A DNA stretch of 64,000 bases from E44-bin88 sp034419075 (GCA_034419075.1 DAOULR010000017.1:37929-101928); one strand, 5' to 3'; numbered from the stretch's first letter, positions 34,278 through 42,591 are shown. A program made the numbers and translations. The notes: a model not told the origin generated them from the sequence alone.

Positions 34278-35254
34278 CAGTGGCTGAAATGCTCCCAGCC
34301 CGCCTTTTTTAAAGCGAAGGGCTTGCCCGTTTTATCGACCAGGCTGACGCCTTTGCCGGCGGTGATTTCGCCGATGGCGGTGACTGGTAGGGAGGCTGCT
34401 TTCTTTACGCGTTCGATAATCTCGGCGCTGGCAGTGAATAGAAGCTCATAGTCTTCGCCGCCCGATAGCGCTAGTTCCAGCGCTCCCTCGCTAAATGCCG
34501 TTTTAACTGCCGGCTCAATAGGGACGCGCTCGACCTCAAGGCGGGCGCCGACCTTACTGGCTTTGCAAATCTGGTTAAGGTCGGCCACCAGCCCATCGCT
34601 GATATCAATGGCTGTCTTCACCCCCTGCTCGACGAGCAATAGCCCCTCGGCAATGCGGGGTGTGGGGTGGAGAAAGGCGTTCTTGAGGTGGTTTTCGGCT
34701 TCGGGGTCGAGCTTACGCTTTTTCTTTAGTACCTCCATGCCCGCCGCGGCGGCACCCAGATGACCGGTGATGGCTATTATCTCGCCTGCCTTCGCCGAGG
34801 ATCGGGTCAGTATCTGCTGGGTCGGGCTGCTGCCCAGAATGGTAATACTGATAGCGACCTGTGGAGCATTGCTGATATCGCCGCCGACGACGGTTACGCC
34901 GTATTCTTTGGCTAGCTTGAGCAGGCCATTGTAGAGGGCGGCGACATTCTCGACCTGGCTGTCATCGGGTAAAGCCAGCGAAACCAATGCGTAGCGGGGG
35001 ATGCCGCCCATAGCGGCGATGTCGGAAAGATTCACCGCCAGAGCCTTGCTGCCGACATCGGGCCAGGGGGTGGTTTGGGGAATGAAGTGGACGCCTTCAA
35101 TGAAGGAATCGACGGTGGCCAGCTGTATCGAGTCGTCGCCTTTCCAGGCGGCGGCATCGTCGCCGATGCCGATGAGCAGGCGCTCGTCACCACCGCCTGC
35201 CATTTTAGCCAGCAGGTCGATAAGCCCGAATTCACCCAACTCGGATAGCTTCAC
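34277..35254 (-). CDS. thiL: Thiamine-monophosphate kinase
   Basis: 325-residue ATP-grasp-like (PurM fold) kinase making thiamine diphosphate from thiamine monophosphate. ELGEFGLIDLLA, IGDDAAA, TVDSFIEGVHF, the VNLSDIAAMGG metal loop, VGGDISNA, DISDGLVADL and SGGEDYELLF are all present. The frame is open 11 codons further, but GTG at 35254 gives the family start (V)KLSELGEF and is exactly where the promoter would begin transcription, so the mRNA may be leaderless. It heads the minus-strand operon down to ndk. Confidence 0.94.
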   Translation of the reverse strand: MKLSELGEFGLIDLLAKMAGGGDERLLIGIGDDAAAWKGDDSIQLATVDSFIEGVHFIPQTTPWPDVGSKALAVNLSDIAAMGGIPRYALVSLALPDDSQVENVAALYNGLLKLAKEYGVTVVGGDISNAPQVAISITILGSSPTQQILTRSSAKAGEIIAITGHLGAAAAGMEVLKKKRKLDPEAENHLKNAFLHPTPRIAEGLLLVEQGVKTAIDISDGLVADLNQICKASKVGARLEVERVPIEPAVKTAFSEGALELALSGGEDYELLFTASAEIIERVKKAASLPVTAIGEITAGKGVSLVDKTGKPFALKKAGWEHFSH

Positions 35255-35260
35255 GGAAAA

Positions 35261-35289
35261 ATTATAGCACGGCGTATTTGGGGTCACAA
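35261..35289 (-). promoter_or_regulatory. thiL promoter, leaderless
   Basis: Minus-strand -35 TTGTGA (35289-35284), 17-base spacer, extended -10 TGCTATAAT with TATAAT at 35266-35261. The GTG start lies seven bases after the -10, so transcription would begin at or within a base of it. Confidence 0.75.
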
Positions 35290-35350
35290 GGGAAGGGGGT
35301 CATAGAAGTTAGACCTCTATGGACTCCTTAACTTGGGGGGCACCCAACCT

Positions 35351-35530
35351 CCCCACTCTGTCAGCGCACGTATTACTGACCCGCCCTACCCACCCTTAGA
35401 GGCGCTGCCTCTAGAATTCCTTCTGGGTTACGCCTCCCCGCCCTATGTTTCGGGGGTTTGAAAGGGGGCAGAGCCCCCTTCTACCTTAAAGGGGCGGTGG
35501 GTGGGAAAAGATATAAAACGGGGGGTGGGG
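35351..35530. repeat. MITE-like intergenic repeat, copy B
   Basis: Left end CCCCACTCTGTCAGCGCACG with CTGACCCGCCCTACCCACCC; right end GGGGCGGTGGGTGGGAAAAG. Internal parts CTAGAATTCCTTCTGGG (35411-35427) and the CCCGCCCT-CCCACCCTTAGAGG block match copy D. A hairpin GGGGGCAGAGCCCCC lies at about 35463-35479. It fills the gap between two minus-strand genes. Confidence 0.82.
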
Positions 35531-35543
35531 GAAAACACTGGGG

Positions 35544-35580
35544 AAAAAAGAGGCGGGCGCTTTTTAGAGCGCCTGCCTCT
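35544..35580 (-). terminator. Intrinsic terminator after the HTH gene
   Basis: Minus-strand stem AGAGGCAGGCGCT with AGCGCCCGCCTCT (35580-35568 and 35561-35549, one G-U pair) and a six-base loop, followed by six T. It lies 18 bases past the stop of the HTH gene. Confidence 0.88.
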
Positions 35581-35598
35581 TATCTTCATTAAAGTCTA

Positions 35599-35970
35599 TT
35601 ACTTTCTGAGTTGGGAAACCTCCCCGTTTCTCTCCCTCCGCCGCTCAATAAGGTCTTCTATCAGTGTCACCATATCGTCATCTAACTCTTTTGGATACTT
35701 CCTTTTCGCGTATTCCTTGAAAGCCGGTAATTCGCTGGCGGTCGTTTTCTCCAGCGGCGTCAGGTATCCCACGATTTGCAATACGCGCCGAAGTGGCTCT
35801 CCACTATAGTTGGCCAACTTTACGCAGGAGGCAAAGCTTGGTCTGTCTTTACCGGAGAGCCATCGGCTGATACTGGTGTGGCTAACACCCAGAGCGGCGG
35901 CGAGTTGACTGGGTAACCGACCTCGCCGCCGCATTAGCTCCTTTAGATAGGCGATAAACTCCGCACTCAC
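35599..35970 (-). CDS. XRE-family HTH DNA-binding protein
   Basis: 123-residue protein with an N-terminal Cro/C1-type helix-turn-helix (LPSQLAAALGVSHTSISRWLSGKDRPS, about residues 19-45). After it is a helical region with no known partner domain and a basic-charged tail. GTG 35970 has AGGTGA four bases before; a TTG five codons earlier directly abuts the upstream gene's stop and is less likely. It forms a two-gene unit with the TPR/Cys-motif gene and is followed by an intrinsic terminator. Target unknown; no toxin-like neighbour is seen. Confidence 0.8.
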   Translation of the reverse strand: MSAEFIAYLKELMRRRGRLPSQLAAALGVSHTSISRWLSGKDRPSFASCVKLANYSGEPLRRVLQIVGYLTPLEKTTASELPAFKEYAKRKYPKELDDDMVTLIEDLIERRRERNGEVSQLRK

Positions 35971-35985
35971 TGTATCACCTGTCAA

Positions 35986-36603
35986 CTAGCTGACCTTTTT
36001 GGCTAGGGCTTCCCGTCGGGCGGCCAGCTTAGCCAGTTTGCGCTGGGTGGCTTCTTCCATGTTCTGCCCGAACTCGCAGCTCTCGCACTGGAAAAGGCGG
36101 GTGCAGAGCCGGTAAGCGATGTTGCCGTTGAGGGCGTAGCGGCAGACTCTCTGGTTGCCCGGTAGTGCCTTGAACCTCTCCAGGGCAGCGTCCAGTTCCG
36201 CCGCGTCCCCCTTGGCCATCTTCTCCTGCATCTCCTGGTCGAACTCGCAGGTCAGACAGTCGTAGTCTTTGGTGCAGATGCGGTGGGAGACCATACCCAG
36301 CTTCATCCAGACGCACTCCTTGGGCTTGACCGCTTCGGCAGCGGCTTCCTCTTCGGCCGTTGGCTCGACCTCGGGCTGGGCGATGACCTCTTTGGTCTTC
36401 CTTATCCAGATGCGGGTCTCGATGCTGCCCGGGGCTGTCCTTAGCACGGCCTCGAATTCGGCCAGAGCTTCCTCGTAGTGACCCTTCTCGAAGAGGGCCT
36501 GACCCCACTTAAGGTGGTCCTGGATTTCTTGCGGAGCGACTACAATCAGCTCCTCTTCTGCCTTTGGTTTGGCTACCTTTCCCTTTATCATCCTGGTTTC
36601 CAT
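35986..36603 (-). CDS. TPR protein with two duplicated C-x..C-xx-C motifs
   Basis: A 205-residue soluble protein. Residues about 30-70 form a TPR-like helical pair (HLKWGQALFEKGHYEEALAEFEAVL). Then come two copies of a cysteine module: CVWMKLGMVSHRICTKDYDC-LTCEFDQEM and CRYALNGNIAYRLCTRLFQC-ESCEFGQNM, each with four Cys in the order C-x13-C-x5-C-x2-C. Such CxxCxFD modules occur in anaerobe proteins beside glycine-cleavage-H-like and regulator domains; their ligand is not known and zinc or Fe-S is likely. The ATG has AGGAGGCAAGAAA before it. It is co-transcribed with the XRE gene. Confidence 0.7.
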   Translation of the reverse strand: METRMIKGKVAKPKAEEELIVVAPQEIQDHLKWGQALFEKGHYEEALAEFEAVLRTAPGSIETRIWIRKTKEVIAQPEVEPTAEEEAAAEAVKPKECVWMKLGMVSHRICTKDYDCLTCEFDQEMQEKMAKGDAAELDAALERFKALPGNQRVCRYALNGNIAYRLCTRLFQCESCEFGQNMEEATQRKLAKLAARREALAKKVS

Positions 36604-36753
36604 TTTCTTGCCTCCTTCCTGGTTTATTCCTCATCCTCTTCTAGCTTACTCTATCGCCCTTCGGCTGCCATCGGTTATGAGGCTTATTTATGACTGCCGA
36701 AAATGCTTAATCTGGGGGGCTTTTCAAATAAGCATTTTGTACTATTGAATTTA

Positions 36754-36782
36754 TTGAAGTGGGGGATAAGGTGGTCTATAAT
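36754..36782 (+). promoter_or_regulatory. Promoter of the two-component system
   Basis: TTGAAG (36754-36759), 17-base spacer, TATAAT (36777-36782). Transcription would begin near 36789, past the ATG at 36781, which supports the ATG at 36802 as start of the regulator gene. Confidence 0.7.
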
Positions 36783-36801
36783 GAGGGACAGCGAAACGGG
36801 A

Positions 36802-37461
36802 ATGGATAAGATTAAGGTTTTGCTTGCTGAGGACCACGTGATGGTGCGGGAAGGCACCCGTGAGTTTTTGCAACGTGAGCCGGACATGGAGGTGGTGGGG
36901 GAAGCCGGCGACGGCGAAGAGGCGGTGAGGCTGGCCAAGGAGATGAAGCCGGACGTAATAGTGATGGATATCGCCATGCCCAAGCTCAACGGGGTGGAAG
37001 CGACCAAGCAGATAAAGAAGCTTAATCCCTCCATAGCCGTGCTGATACTGACCGCCTACGACTACGACCAGTATATCTTTGCCCTCCTCGAGGCGGGGGC
37101 GGCGGGCTATCTGCTCAAAGGGGTGAAGGTGCGGGAGCTGATTGACGCCATCAGGGCGGTCTATGCTGGCGAGTCGGTATTGCACCCCGTCGTCGCCCGT
37201 CGGGTGGTAGACCGCATGGTAGCTCCCAAGAGCGGCGAGACCCCGGCCATCGAGCCCTTAAGCGAGCGCGAGATGGAGGTATTGAAGTTAGCCGCCACCG
37301 GCGTGAGCAATAAGGATATTGCCCAGCAGCTTTTCCTCAGTCCGCGCACGGTGCAGGTGCACTTGGGGAACATATTTAATAAGCTGGGGGTGGCTTCGCG
37401 CACGGAAGCGGTGTTATACGCCTTGCGCAAGGGCTGGCTTAGCCTGGAGGACCTGCCCTGA
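36802..37461 (+). CDS. NarL/FixJ-type response regulator
   Basis: 219 residues: receiver domain (about 1-120) with the acidic pair in LLAEDH, phospho-acceptor Asp in VIVMDIAMP, Thr in LILTAYD and Lys in YLLKGVK, then a LuxR-type HTH (about 152-212) with LSEREMEVLKLAATGVSNKDIAQ. It is a DNA-binding regulator activated by phosphorylation, almost surely by the kinase encoded next. I chose ATG 36802 (MDKIKVLLAEDH) from the promoter position; ATG 36781 with AAGGTGG before it is the alternative. Targets are unknown. Confidence 0.92.
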   Translation: MDKIKVLLAEDHVMVREGTREFLQREPDMEVVGEAGDGEEAVRLAKEMKPDVIVMDIAMPKLNGVEATKQIKKLNPSIAVLILTAYDYDQYIFALLEAGAAGYLLKGVKVRELIDAIRAVYAGESVLHPVVARRVVDRMVAPKSGETPAIEPLSEREMEVLKLAATGVSNKDIAQQLFLSPRTVQVHLGNIFNKLGVASRTEAVLYALRKGWLSLEDLP

Positions 37462-37492
37462 GCTCAGCTTTAACCAGTTGGGGGTCGTAGAT

Positions 37493-38959
37493 ATGCCTCC
37501 GTCGTCAAGTCGGGTGTCAAAAGTTTTGACCAACTACCGTTTCTGGCTGGTAGTGGTGCTGTTTGCCGTGGGCGTAATCCTGCACTACCCGCAGCAGCTA
37601 CTGGGCACGGATTCGGCTTCGCTGCTTTCCTCCCTGGGCCTGACCCGTCATGCTGTGGAACGTGTCTTCCTGCTGTTGCCCATAAGCTACGTGGGCCTTG
37701 TCTTCGGGCTCAAGGCGGGGCTGGTCAGCCTGGGGGTGGCGCTGGCCATTATGCTGCCCCGGGCTTTTTGGGTCTCCTCAAGCCCGCCCGACGCTATCTT
37801 CGAGAGCGCGGGTATTATCGTCATCGGCGGGTTGGTCAACCTGTGGTTCTACTTCCACCGCCGTGATATCGCCCAGCGCCGCAGCGCTGAGGCGATGCTG
37901 ACCAAGATTATCGACGGCTCTTCCATCCCCGCCTTTGTGGTTAATAAGCAGCACGTGGTTACCCACTGGAACACGGCGCTGGAGTCTCTCTCGGCAATAA
38001 AGAAGGGGGAGATAATCGGAACGGACGAGCAGTGGCGGGCGTTTTACCCCGAAAAGAGGCCGGTTATGGCCGACCTGATTGTGGATGGGATCACGCCGGC
38101 CAAGATAAATGCGCACTACGGTGGTAAATACAAGAAGTCCGGCTTGATTAAGGGTGCCTATGAGGCCGAGGACTGGTTTCCGGCGCTGAGGGGGGAGGGG
38201 CGGTGGCTTCACTTTACCGCCAGCCCAATAAAGAATAACAGCGGCGAAATAATAGGGGCGATAGAGACGCTGGAGGACGTTACCGAGAGGAAGAACGCTG
38301 AGAGGAACCTGCGCCGCTATTTGCAGGCGATTACCCGTGCCCAGGAAGAGGAGCGCAAGCGCATCGCCCGCGAGCTTCACGACGACACGGCGCAGGACAT
38401 GGTAATCCTGCTGCGCCAGGTGGACCAGCTTATGCCCGCCATCGACAAGCTGTCGCCGCCGGACGCCAAGCTTCTGGAAAAGCTGCGCCAGCAAACCAGT
38501 AAGATAATGGACGGTGTGCACCGCTTCAGCCAGGATCTGAGGCCATCGGTGCTGGACGACCTGGGGCTGATGCCGGCGCTGGAGTGGCTGGCTGCCGACC
38601 TGACCAATAACCTTGGCATAGCCGTGGAGATGAAGGTGGAGGGTAAGGTGCGCCGTTTTTCGCCCGAGACAGAGCTGGTGGTCTTCCGCATCGCCCAGGA
38701 GGCGCTGAGGAATGTCTGGAAGCACTCAGGGGCAAAACAGGCGCGGGTCACGCTCAAATTCGGCACTGGTCAAGCCGTCCTGACCGTGGAGGACGAGGGC
38801 AAGGGCTTCGAGCTGCCGGAGAGGATGGACGACCTGACCGTGGCCGGCAAGCTGGGCCTGGCTGGCATGCAGGAACGGGCTCAGCTCATCGGGGGCAAGC
38901 TGAGTTTGCAGTCGGAACCGGGCAAGGGAACAACGCTGAAGCTGGAAGTCCCGGTATAG
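37493..38959 (+). CDS. NarL-type sensor histidine kinase with PAS domain
   Basis: 488 residues: an N-terminal membrane region with about four helices (residues 15-120), a PAS-like sensor (about 140-265, from TKIIDGSSIPAFVVNKQHVVTHWN to ETLEDVTERKNAE), a HisKA_3 dimer domain with the phospho-His in RIARELHDDTAQDM, and a HATPase domain (ALRNVWKHSGA, VEDEGKGFELP, GMQERAQLIGG). The stimulus is not known; a conserved haem or Fe-S cysteine set is not seen. The frame is open much further up over the regulator gene, but ATG 37493 is the first plausible start. It begins 31 bases after the regulator. Confidence 0.92.
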   Translation: MPPSSSRVSKVLTNYRFWLVVVLFAVGVILHYPQQLLGTDSASLLSSLGLTRHAVERVFLLLPISYVGLVFGLKAGLVSLGVALAIMLPRAFWVSSSPPDAIFESAGIIVIGGLVNLWFYFHRRDIAQRRSAEAMLTKIIDGSSIPAFVVNKQHVVTHWNTALESLSAIKKGEIIGTDEQWRAFYPEKRPVMADLIVDGITPAKINAHYGGKYKKSGLIKGAYEAEDWFPALRGEGRWLHFTASPIKNNSGEIIGAIETLEDVTERKNAERNLRRYLQAITRAQEEERKRIARELHDDTAQDMVILLRQVDQLMPAIDKLSPPDAKLLEKLRQQTSKIMDGVHRFSQDLRPSVLDDLGLMPALEWLAADLTNNLGIAVEMKVEGKVRRFSPETELVVFRIAQEALRNVWKHSGAKQARVTLKFGTGQAVLTVEDEGKGFELPERMDDLTVAGKLGLAGMQERAQLIGGKLSLQSEPGKGTTLKLEVPV

Positions 38960-39006
38960 TTTACTCTAGCCATATGACACAAAAGCTGCTATATTAGTGG
39001 TAGTAT

Positions 39007-39741
39007 ATGCGTTGCGCCATTATTGCTGACATTCATGCCAATCTGGCGGCTCTGACGGCGGTACTGGTCGATGTTAAAAAGCGGGGAGGGGTGGAGGAGA
39101 TATGGTGTCTGGGGGATATCGTGGGTTACGGCCCCGACCCGCACGATTGCATCGAGCTTATGCGCCAGACTAGGCATATCTGCGTGGCTGGCAATCACGA
39201 CCTGGCGGCTGTGGGGCAGATAGATACCGCCGAGTTTAACCCCGACGCCGTGGCCGCTGCGGAGTGGACGACTAAGCAGTTGACCTCGCAGGATGTTAGT
39301 TACATCAAGAACCTGCCGCGGGTTATCGACAGGGACGATTTTACCATAGTGCACGGCAGCCCCCGTGAGCCCATCTGGGAGTATGTGCTTTCTATCAGCG
39401 GCGCTCGGGAGAACTTTGCCTACTTCAAGACCCAGTTTTGCCTGCTGGCGCACACCCATGTGCCCGCCGCCTTTTCCTACGATGATGGGGGCGCCTGTTC
39501 CTTCCGCCCGTTTAGCCCGGAGAAGGAGCTGGTGCCAGAGAAGGCACGGTTGATAATCAACCCGGGGGCGGTGGGGCAGCCGCGGGACGGCGACCCCAGG
39601 GCGAGCTACGCCATCTATGACAGCGATAAGCAGCGGTTCTGGCTCTACCGTGTCCCTTACGACATCACCGCTACCCAGGCCAAGATGGTGGAGGAAAAGC
39701 TGCCCATGCGCCTGGTGGCTCGCCTGAGTCATGGCGTATGA
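39007..39741 (+). CDS. Calcineurin-like metallophosphoesterase
   Basis: 244-residue phosphoesterase of the YfcE/MJ0912-like group. Metal ligands are visible as DIHANL, GDIVGYGPDP, GNHDLA, VHGSPRE and HTHVP, in the right order, with NPGAVGQPRDGDPRASYAI near the end. Substrate unknown; relatives cleave phosphodiesters in vitro. The ATG is about 12 bases after an extended -10 (TGCTATATT, 38987-38995), with no ribosome site, so the mRNA may have almost no leader. Confidence 0.9.
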   Translation: MRCAIIADIHANLAALTAVLVDVKKRGGVEEIWCLGDIVGYGPDPHDCIELMRQTRHICVAGNHDLAAVGQIDTAEFNPDAVAAAEWTTKQLTSQDVSYIKNLPRVIDRDDFTIVHGSPREPIWEYVLSISGARENFAYFKTQFCLLAHTHVPAAFSYDDGGACSFRPFSPEKELVPEKARLIINPGAVGQPRDGDPRASYAIYDSDKQRFWLYRVPYDITATQAKMVEEKLPMRLVARLSHGV

Positions 39742-39767
39742 CGTTTTTTGTCGGGTGCGTTAAAATG

Positions 39768-39797
39768 TTGACATGAGGTATCTCCAGACGATAAACT
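39768..39797 (+). promoter_or_regulatory. Promoter of the had-bamA operon
   Basis: TTGACA (39768-39773), 18-base spacer, TAAACT (39792-39797). The leader to the had ATG is about 115 bases, long for this window, and could hold regulation; I see no named riboswitch in it. Confidence 0.65.
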
Positions 39798-39919
39798 AAT
39801 TAGTTGTATCCCCCTTTTCCCCAGACTCTTGTAGTCGCTAGCGAGGAGGTGATAGCTCGAAGATAATGGTTGAGTTTCGCCCCTCGTATTTTATTATTCG
39901 CAGAGGGAGGAGATAAATA

Positions 39920-40993
39920 ATGGCGAAAATACCGGACCAAATTCAAACCTGGCAGATGGTGGAGGGGGGCAAGCTGGCCAAGACCAGCATCGCTGTCCCC
40001 GAGCTGAAGCCCGGTGAGGTGCTGGTGGAGATTGCCGGCTGTGGCGTCTGTCATACCGACCTGGGCTATTTCTACGACGGCGTGCCCACGGTAAGCAAGC
40101 CACCGCTGACGCTGGGACACGAAATCAGCGGCACCGTGGTCGCCGGCGACTCAAAATGGGTGGGCAAAGAGGTTATTATCCCCGCCGTGATGCCCTGTAA
40201 TAAGTGCCCTATTTGTGCTGCGGGCAGGGGCAACCGCTGCCTGGCGCAAAAGATGCCCGGCAACAGCATGGACATCTACGGCGGTAATTCCAGCCATATC
40301 GTCGTCCCCGCCGAGGACCTGTGCCTTATCCCCGATCGCAAGGGCGTTCCCCTGGCTCATTTCGCCGTCATCGCCGACGCCGTGACCTCGCCCTACCAGG
40401 CGGCGATGAGAGCCGAGGTCAAACCGGGCGACCTGTGCATCGTTGTCGGGGTTACCGGGGGACTGGGGGTTTATGCCGCCCAGATCTGTAAGGCGCTGGG
40501 GGCTAAAGAGGTTATCGGTATCGCCCGCAACCCGGAGAAACTGAAGAGGGCGCTGGAATACGGCGCTACCCACGTTATCAGCTCGGTGGGTAAAAGCCCC
40601 AGAGACATACGCGACGAGTTTCGCGCCTACTGCAAGGAAAAGGGCATACCGGGCAACTACGGCTGGAAGATTTTCGAGTGGACGGGTACGGGAGAGGGGC
40701 AGGCTATTGCCCTGGAATTGCTATCATTTATCGGCAAGCTGGTCATCTGCGGCTTCGGCATGCAGAAGAACGAATACGCTTTGTCAAGATTAATGGCCTT
40801 CGACGCCGACATTCTGGGCTCCTGGGGCTGTCTGCCCAAATACTACCCCGAGGTCCTCAAAATGGTCATGGAGGGCAAGATACAGATTGAACCCTTCGTC
40901 GAGACGAGGCCGATGAGCACCATAGCCCAGGCTTATGAGGAAGCCCACAAGGGCGGGCTGACCAAGAGGATAGTCCTGACCCCTGATTTTTAA
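39920..40993 (+). CDS. had: 6-hydroxycyclohex-1-ene-1-carbonyl-CoA dehydrogenase
   Basis: 357-residue zinc-type alcohol dehydrogenase. It oxidises 6-hydroxycyclohex-1-ene-1-carbonyl-CoA to the 6-oxo compound with NAD+ in anaerobic benzoyl-CoA degradation. Seen: TWQMVE near the start and GCGVCHTDLGYFYDGV, like Had of Thauera and BamQ of Geobacter; a structural zinc set CNKCPICAAGRGNRC; GHEISG; and the nucleotide loop VGVTGGLGVYAAQ. The specific call rests on the family-like motifs plus the adjacent ring hydrolase gene 30 bases on; a general ADH is the alternative. AGGGAGGAG precedes the ATG. Confidence 0.88.
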   Translation: MAKIPDQIQTWQMVEGGKLAKTSIAVPELKPGEVLVEIAGCGVCHTDLGYFYDGVPTVSKPPLTLGHEISGTVVAGDSKWVGKEVIIPAVMPCNKCPICAAGRGNRCLAQKMPGNSMDIYGGNSSHIVVPAEDLCLIPDRKGVPLAHFAVIADAVTSPYQAAMRAEVKPGDLCIVVGVTGGLGVYAAQICKALGAKEVIGIARNPEKLKRALEYGATHVISSVGKSPRDIRDEFRAYCKEKGIPGNYGWKIFEWTGTGEGQAIALELLSFIGKLVICGFGMQKNEYALSRLMAFDADILGSWGCLPKYYPEVLKMVMEGKIQIEPFVETRPMSTIAQAYEEAHKGGLTKRIVLTPDF

Positions 40994-41023
40994 AACCAAA
41001 AAACAAAAGAGGAGGTATTAGCA

Positions 41024-42160
41024 ATGGCTCTAGACTGGATGCCTAGAGAAGGTGGTGTCAAGGACCACAACATCTGGGGCATGGAGCATTTCGGCACCGA
41101 GCCGCCCTGCACCATGTACGAGGAGAAACCCATAATCGACCCCAGCGGCAAGCCGGTGGAGGGGATTTACAGCGCCTGGATTACGCTGAATAACCCTGCC
41201 CAGTACAATTCCTACACCACCGAGATGGTCAAGGGGGTTATCGCCGGTTTTCACCGCGCCCAGATGAACCGTAGGGTGGTGGCGGTGGTATTTACCGGCG
41301 CTGGCCACAACGCCTTCTGCACAGGCGGCAACACCAAGGAATACTCGGAATACTATTCCACCAAACCGACGGAGTACGGCCAGTATATGGACCTCTTTAA
41401 CGGTATGGTCGATTCCATCCTGATGTGCCAGAAACCGGTTATCCGAAGGGTGAACGGCATGAGCGTGGCTGGTGGTCAGGAAATCGGTGGGGCCTGCGAT
41501 ATCGCCGTGGCCTCCGACCTGGCTATCTTCGGGCAGGCGGGTCCCAGGCACGGCTCAGCGCCGGTGGGGGGCTCTTCCGACTTCTTGCCCTGGGCGCTGA
41601 CCATCGAGGACGCCATGTGGAACTGCATCTCCTGCGAGATGTGGAGTGCCTACAAGATGCACCGCAAGAACTACCTGAGCAAGGTGGTGCCTGTACTCAA
41701 GCAGGGTGACAAGTACATCCGCAACCCGCAGGTCTATACCGACAGCTTCGTCAAGGACGGCGAGATTGTCTACGGCGAGTTCATCACCGGCGAAGAGGGC
41801 AAGAAAGCCCGCGAGCTGGTCAAGTCGCTGGAGGTGGACCTTACCCCCCTCGATAACGAGGTCAACAAGATAATCTGGACCTTCACCAACCTCTTCGAGG
41901 GCTGTCTGATGAAGTCCATCATCGGCATCCGCGAGAAGAAAAAGTTCTTCTGGGATATGAACAAGAACGACCATCGCTACTGGCTGGCGGTCAACATGAC
42001 CGGCGAAGCCTTCCTGGGCTTTGGCGCCTTCAACACCAAGAAGATAACGGGCAAGGACACCATTGACTTTATAAAGTACCGCCAGATGGTTGCCGAGGGG
42101 CACCCCCTGGACGAGGAGCTTTTCGAGGCGGTCTTGGGCAAGCCCATGCCAAAGCAGTAG
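41024..42160 (+). CDS. bamA: 6-oxocyclohex-1-ene-1-carbonyl-CoA ring hydrolase
   Basis: 378-residue crotonase-fold hydrolase (BamA/Oah) that adds two waters to 6-oxocyclohex-1-ene-1-carbonyl-CoA and opens the ring to 3-hydroxypimelyl-CoA. It is the usual marker gene for anaerobic aromatic degradation. Seen: the unique opening LDWMPREGGVKDHNIWGMEH(F), LNNPAQYNSYTTEMV, the oxyanion region FCTGGNTKEYSEYY, GMSVAGGQEIGGACD and GQAGPRHGSAPVGGSSDFLP. These segments distinguish BamA from ordinary enoyl-CoA hydratases. With had it forms a two-gene operon with its own promoter and terminator. No benzoyl-CoA reductase or dienoyl-CoA hydratase gene is in the window. Confidence 0.93.
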   Translation: MALDWMPREGGVKDHNIWGMEHFGTEPPCTMYEEKPIIDPSGKPVEGIYSAWITLNNPAQYNSYTTEMVKGVIAGFHRAQMNRRVVAVVFTGAGHNAFCTGGNTKEYSEYYSTKPTEYGQYMDLFNGMVDSILMCQKPVIRRVNGMSVAGGQEIGGACDIAVASDLAIFGQAGPRHGSAPVGGSSDFLPWALTIEDAMWNCISCEMWSAYKMHRKNYLSKVVPVLKQGDKYIRNPQVYTDSFVKDGEIVYGEFITGEEGKKARELVKSLEVDLTPLDNEVNKIIWTFTNLFEGCLMKSIIGIREKKKFFWDMNKNDHRYWLAVNMTGEAFLGFGAFNTKKITGKDTIDFIKYRQMVAEGHPLDEELFEAVLGKPMPKQ

Positions 42161-42183
42161 AAATAGATTGAATTTAGGGTGAG

Positions 42184-42218
42184 AGGCCCCGGGGCGTTAA
42201 AGCTCCGGGGCCTTCTTT
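42184..42218 (+). terminator. Intrinsic terminator after bamA
   Basis: Stem AGGCCCCGGGGC (42184-42195) with GCTCCGGGGCCT (42202-42213), one G-U/T mismatch, loop GTTAAA, then TTCTTT. It ends the had-bamA unit. Confidence 0.9.
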
Positions 42219-42228
42219 CCCCCCTTCA

Positions 42229-42530
42229 CCCCACTCTGTTAGCGTTCGTAATATTTTCCCACCCAATGCCCACCCTATAAAGGTTAAACCTTTATAAATT
42301 CCTTATTTGGGGGTCACCCTGAGCGTAGCGAAGGGTCTCTTTTGAGATTCTTCAGTCGCTACGCTTCTTCAGAATGACGGTAGGATTCGGGGGTGTTTTT
42401 AAGAGGGGGCAAAGCCCCCTTTCAATCCCCCAAAAGGGCGGGGTGGATGGGCGTGTTCTTCAGGTTAAGGAGTTTACTCATTAGGGTGGGTGGGTTGGGT
42501 CAGAAACAACGTACGCTCAACAAAGTGGGG
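42229..42530. repeat. MITE-like intergenic repeat, copy C (with insert)
   Basis: Left end CCCCACTCTGTTAGCGTTCG to CCCACCCAATGCCCACCCTA; right end TTAGGGTGGGTGGGTTGGGT to CAACAAAGTGGGG. The two ends are imperfect inverted repeats of about 48 bases. The copy is longer than others because it holds a copy of the palindromic repeat (42313-42378). It also has a GGGGGCAAAGCCCCC hairpin. With the terminator before and the promoter after, it accounts for the 430-base gap between bamA and the SRP RNA gene. Confidence 0.85.
42313..42378. repeat. Palindromic dispersed repeat, copy 2
   Basis: 66 bases from GTCACCCTGAGCGTAGCGAA to CAGAATGAC, an imperfect palindrome nearly identical to 23050-23114. It lies inside MITE-like copy C, so it was inserted later or the two were carried together. 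Confidence 0.85.
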
Positions 42531-42550
42531 TGGGGAGGAGAAACCATCCC

Positions 42551-42579
42551 TTGACAAAGCGTCGGGTGAAGGTTAGCAT
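42551..42579 (+). promoter_or_regulatory. Promoter of the SRP RNA gene
   Basis: TTGACA (42551-42556), 17-base spacer, TAGCAT (42574-42579). Transcription would start near 42586, just before the SRP RNA 5' end. The -35 is 20 bases beyond the end of repeat C. Confidence 0.8.
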
Positions 42580-42591
42580 TTTAGTGAGGTC

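Noticed and set aside
35599..36603. XRE gene and its neighbour as a toxin-antitoxin pair
   Set aside because: The neighbour is a 205-residue TPR/cysteine protein with no toxin-like features.
37319..37492. N-terminal extension of the histidine kinase over the regulator gene
   Set aside because: The extra 58 residues are an out-of-frame read of the LuxR domain; ATG 37493 gives a sensible membrane start.
41030..42103. Minus-strand open frames opposite bamA
   Set aside because: They are antisense shadows; bamA motifs, promoter and terminator on the plus strand explain the region.
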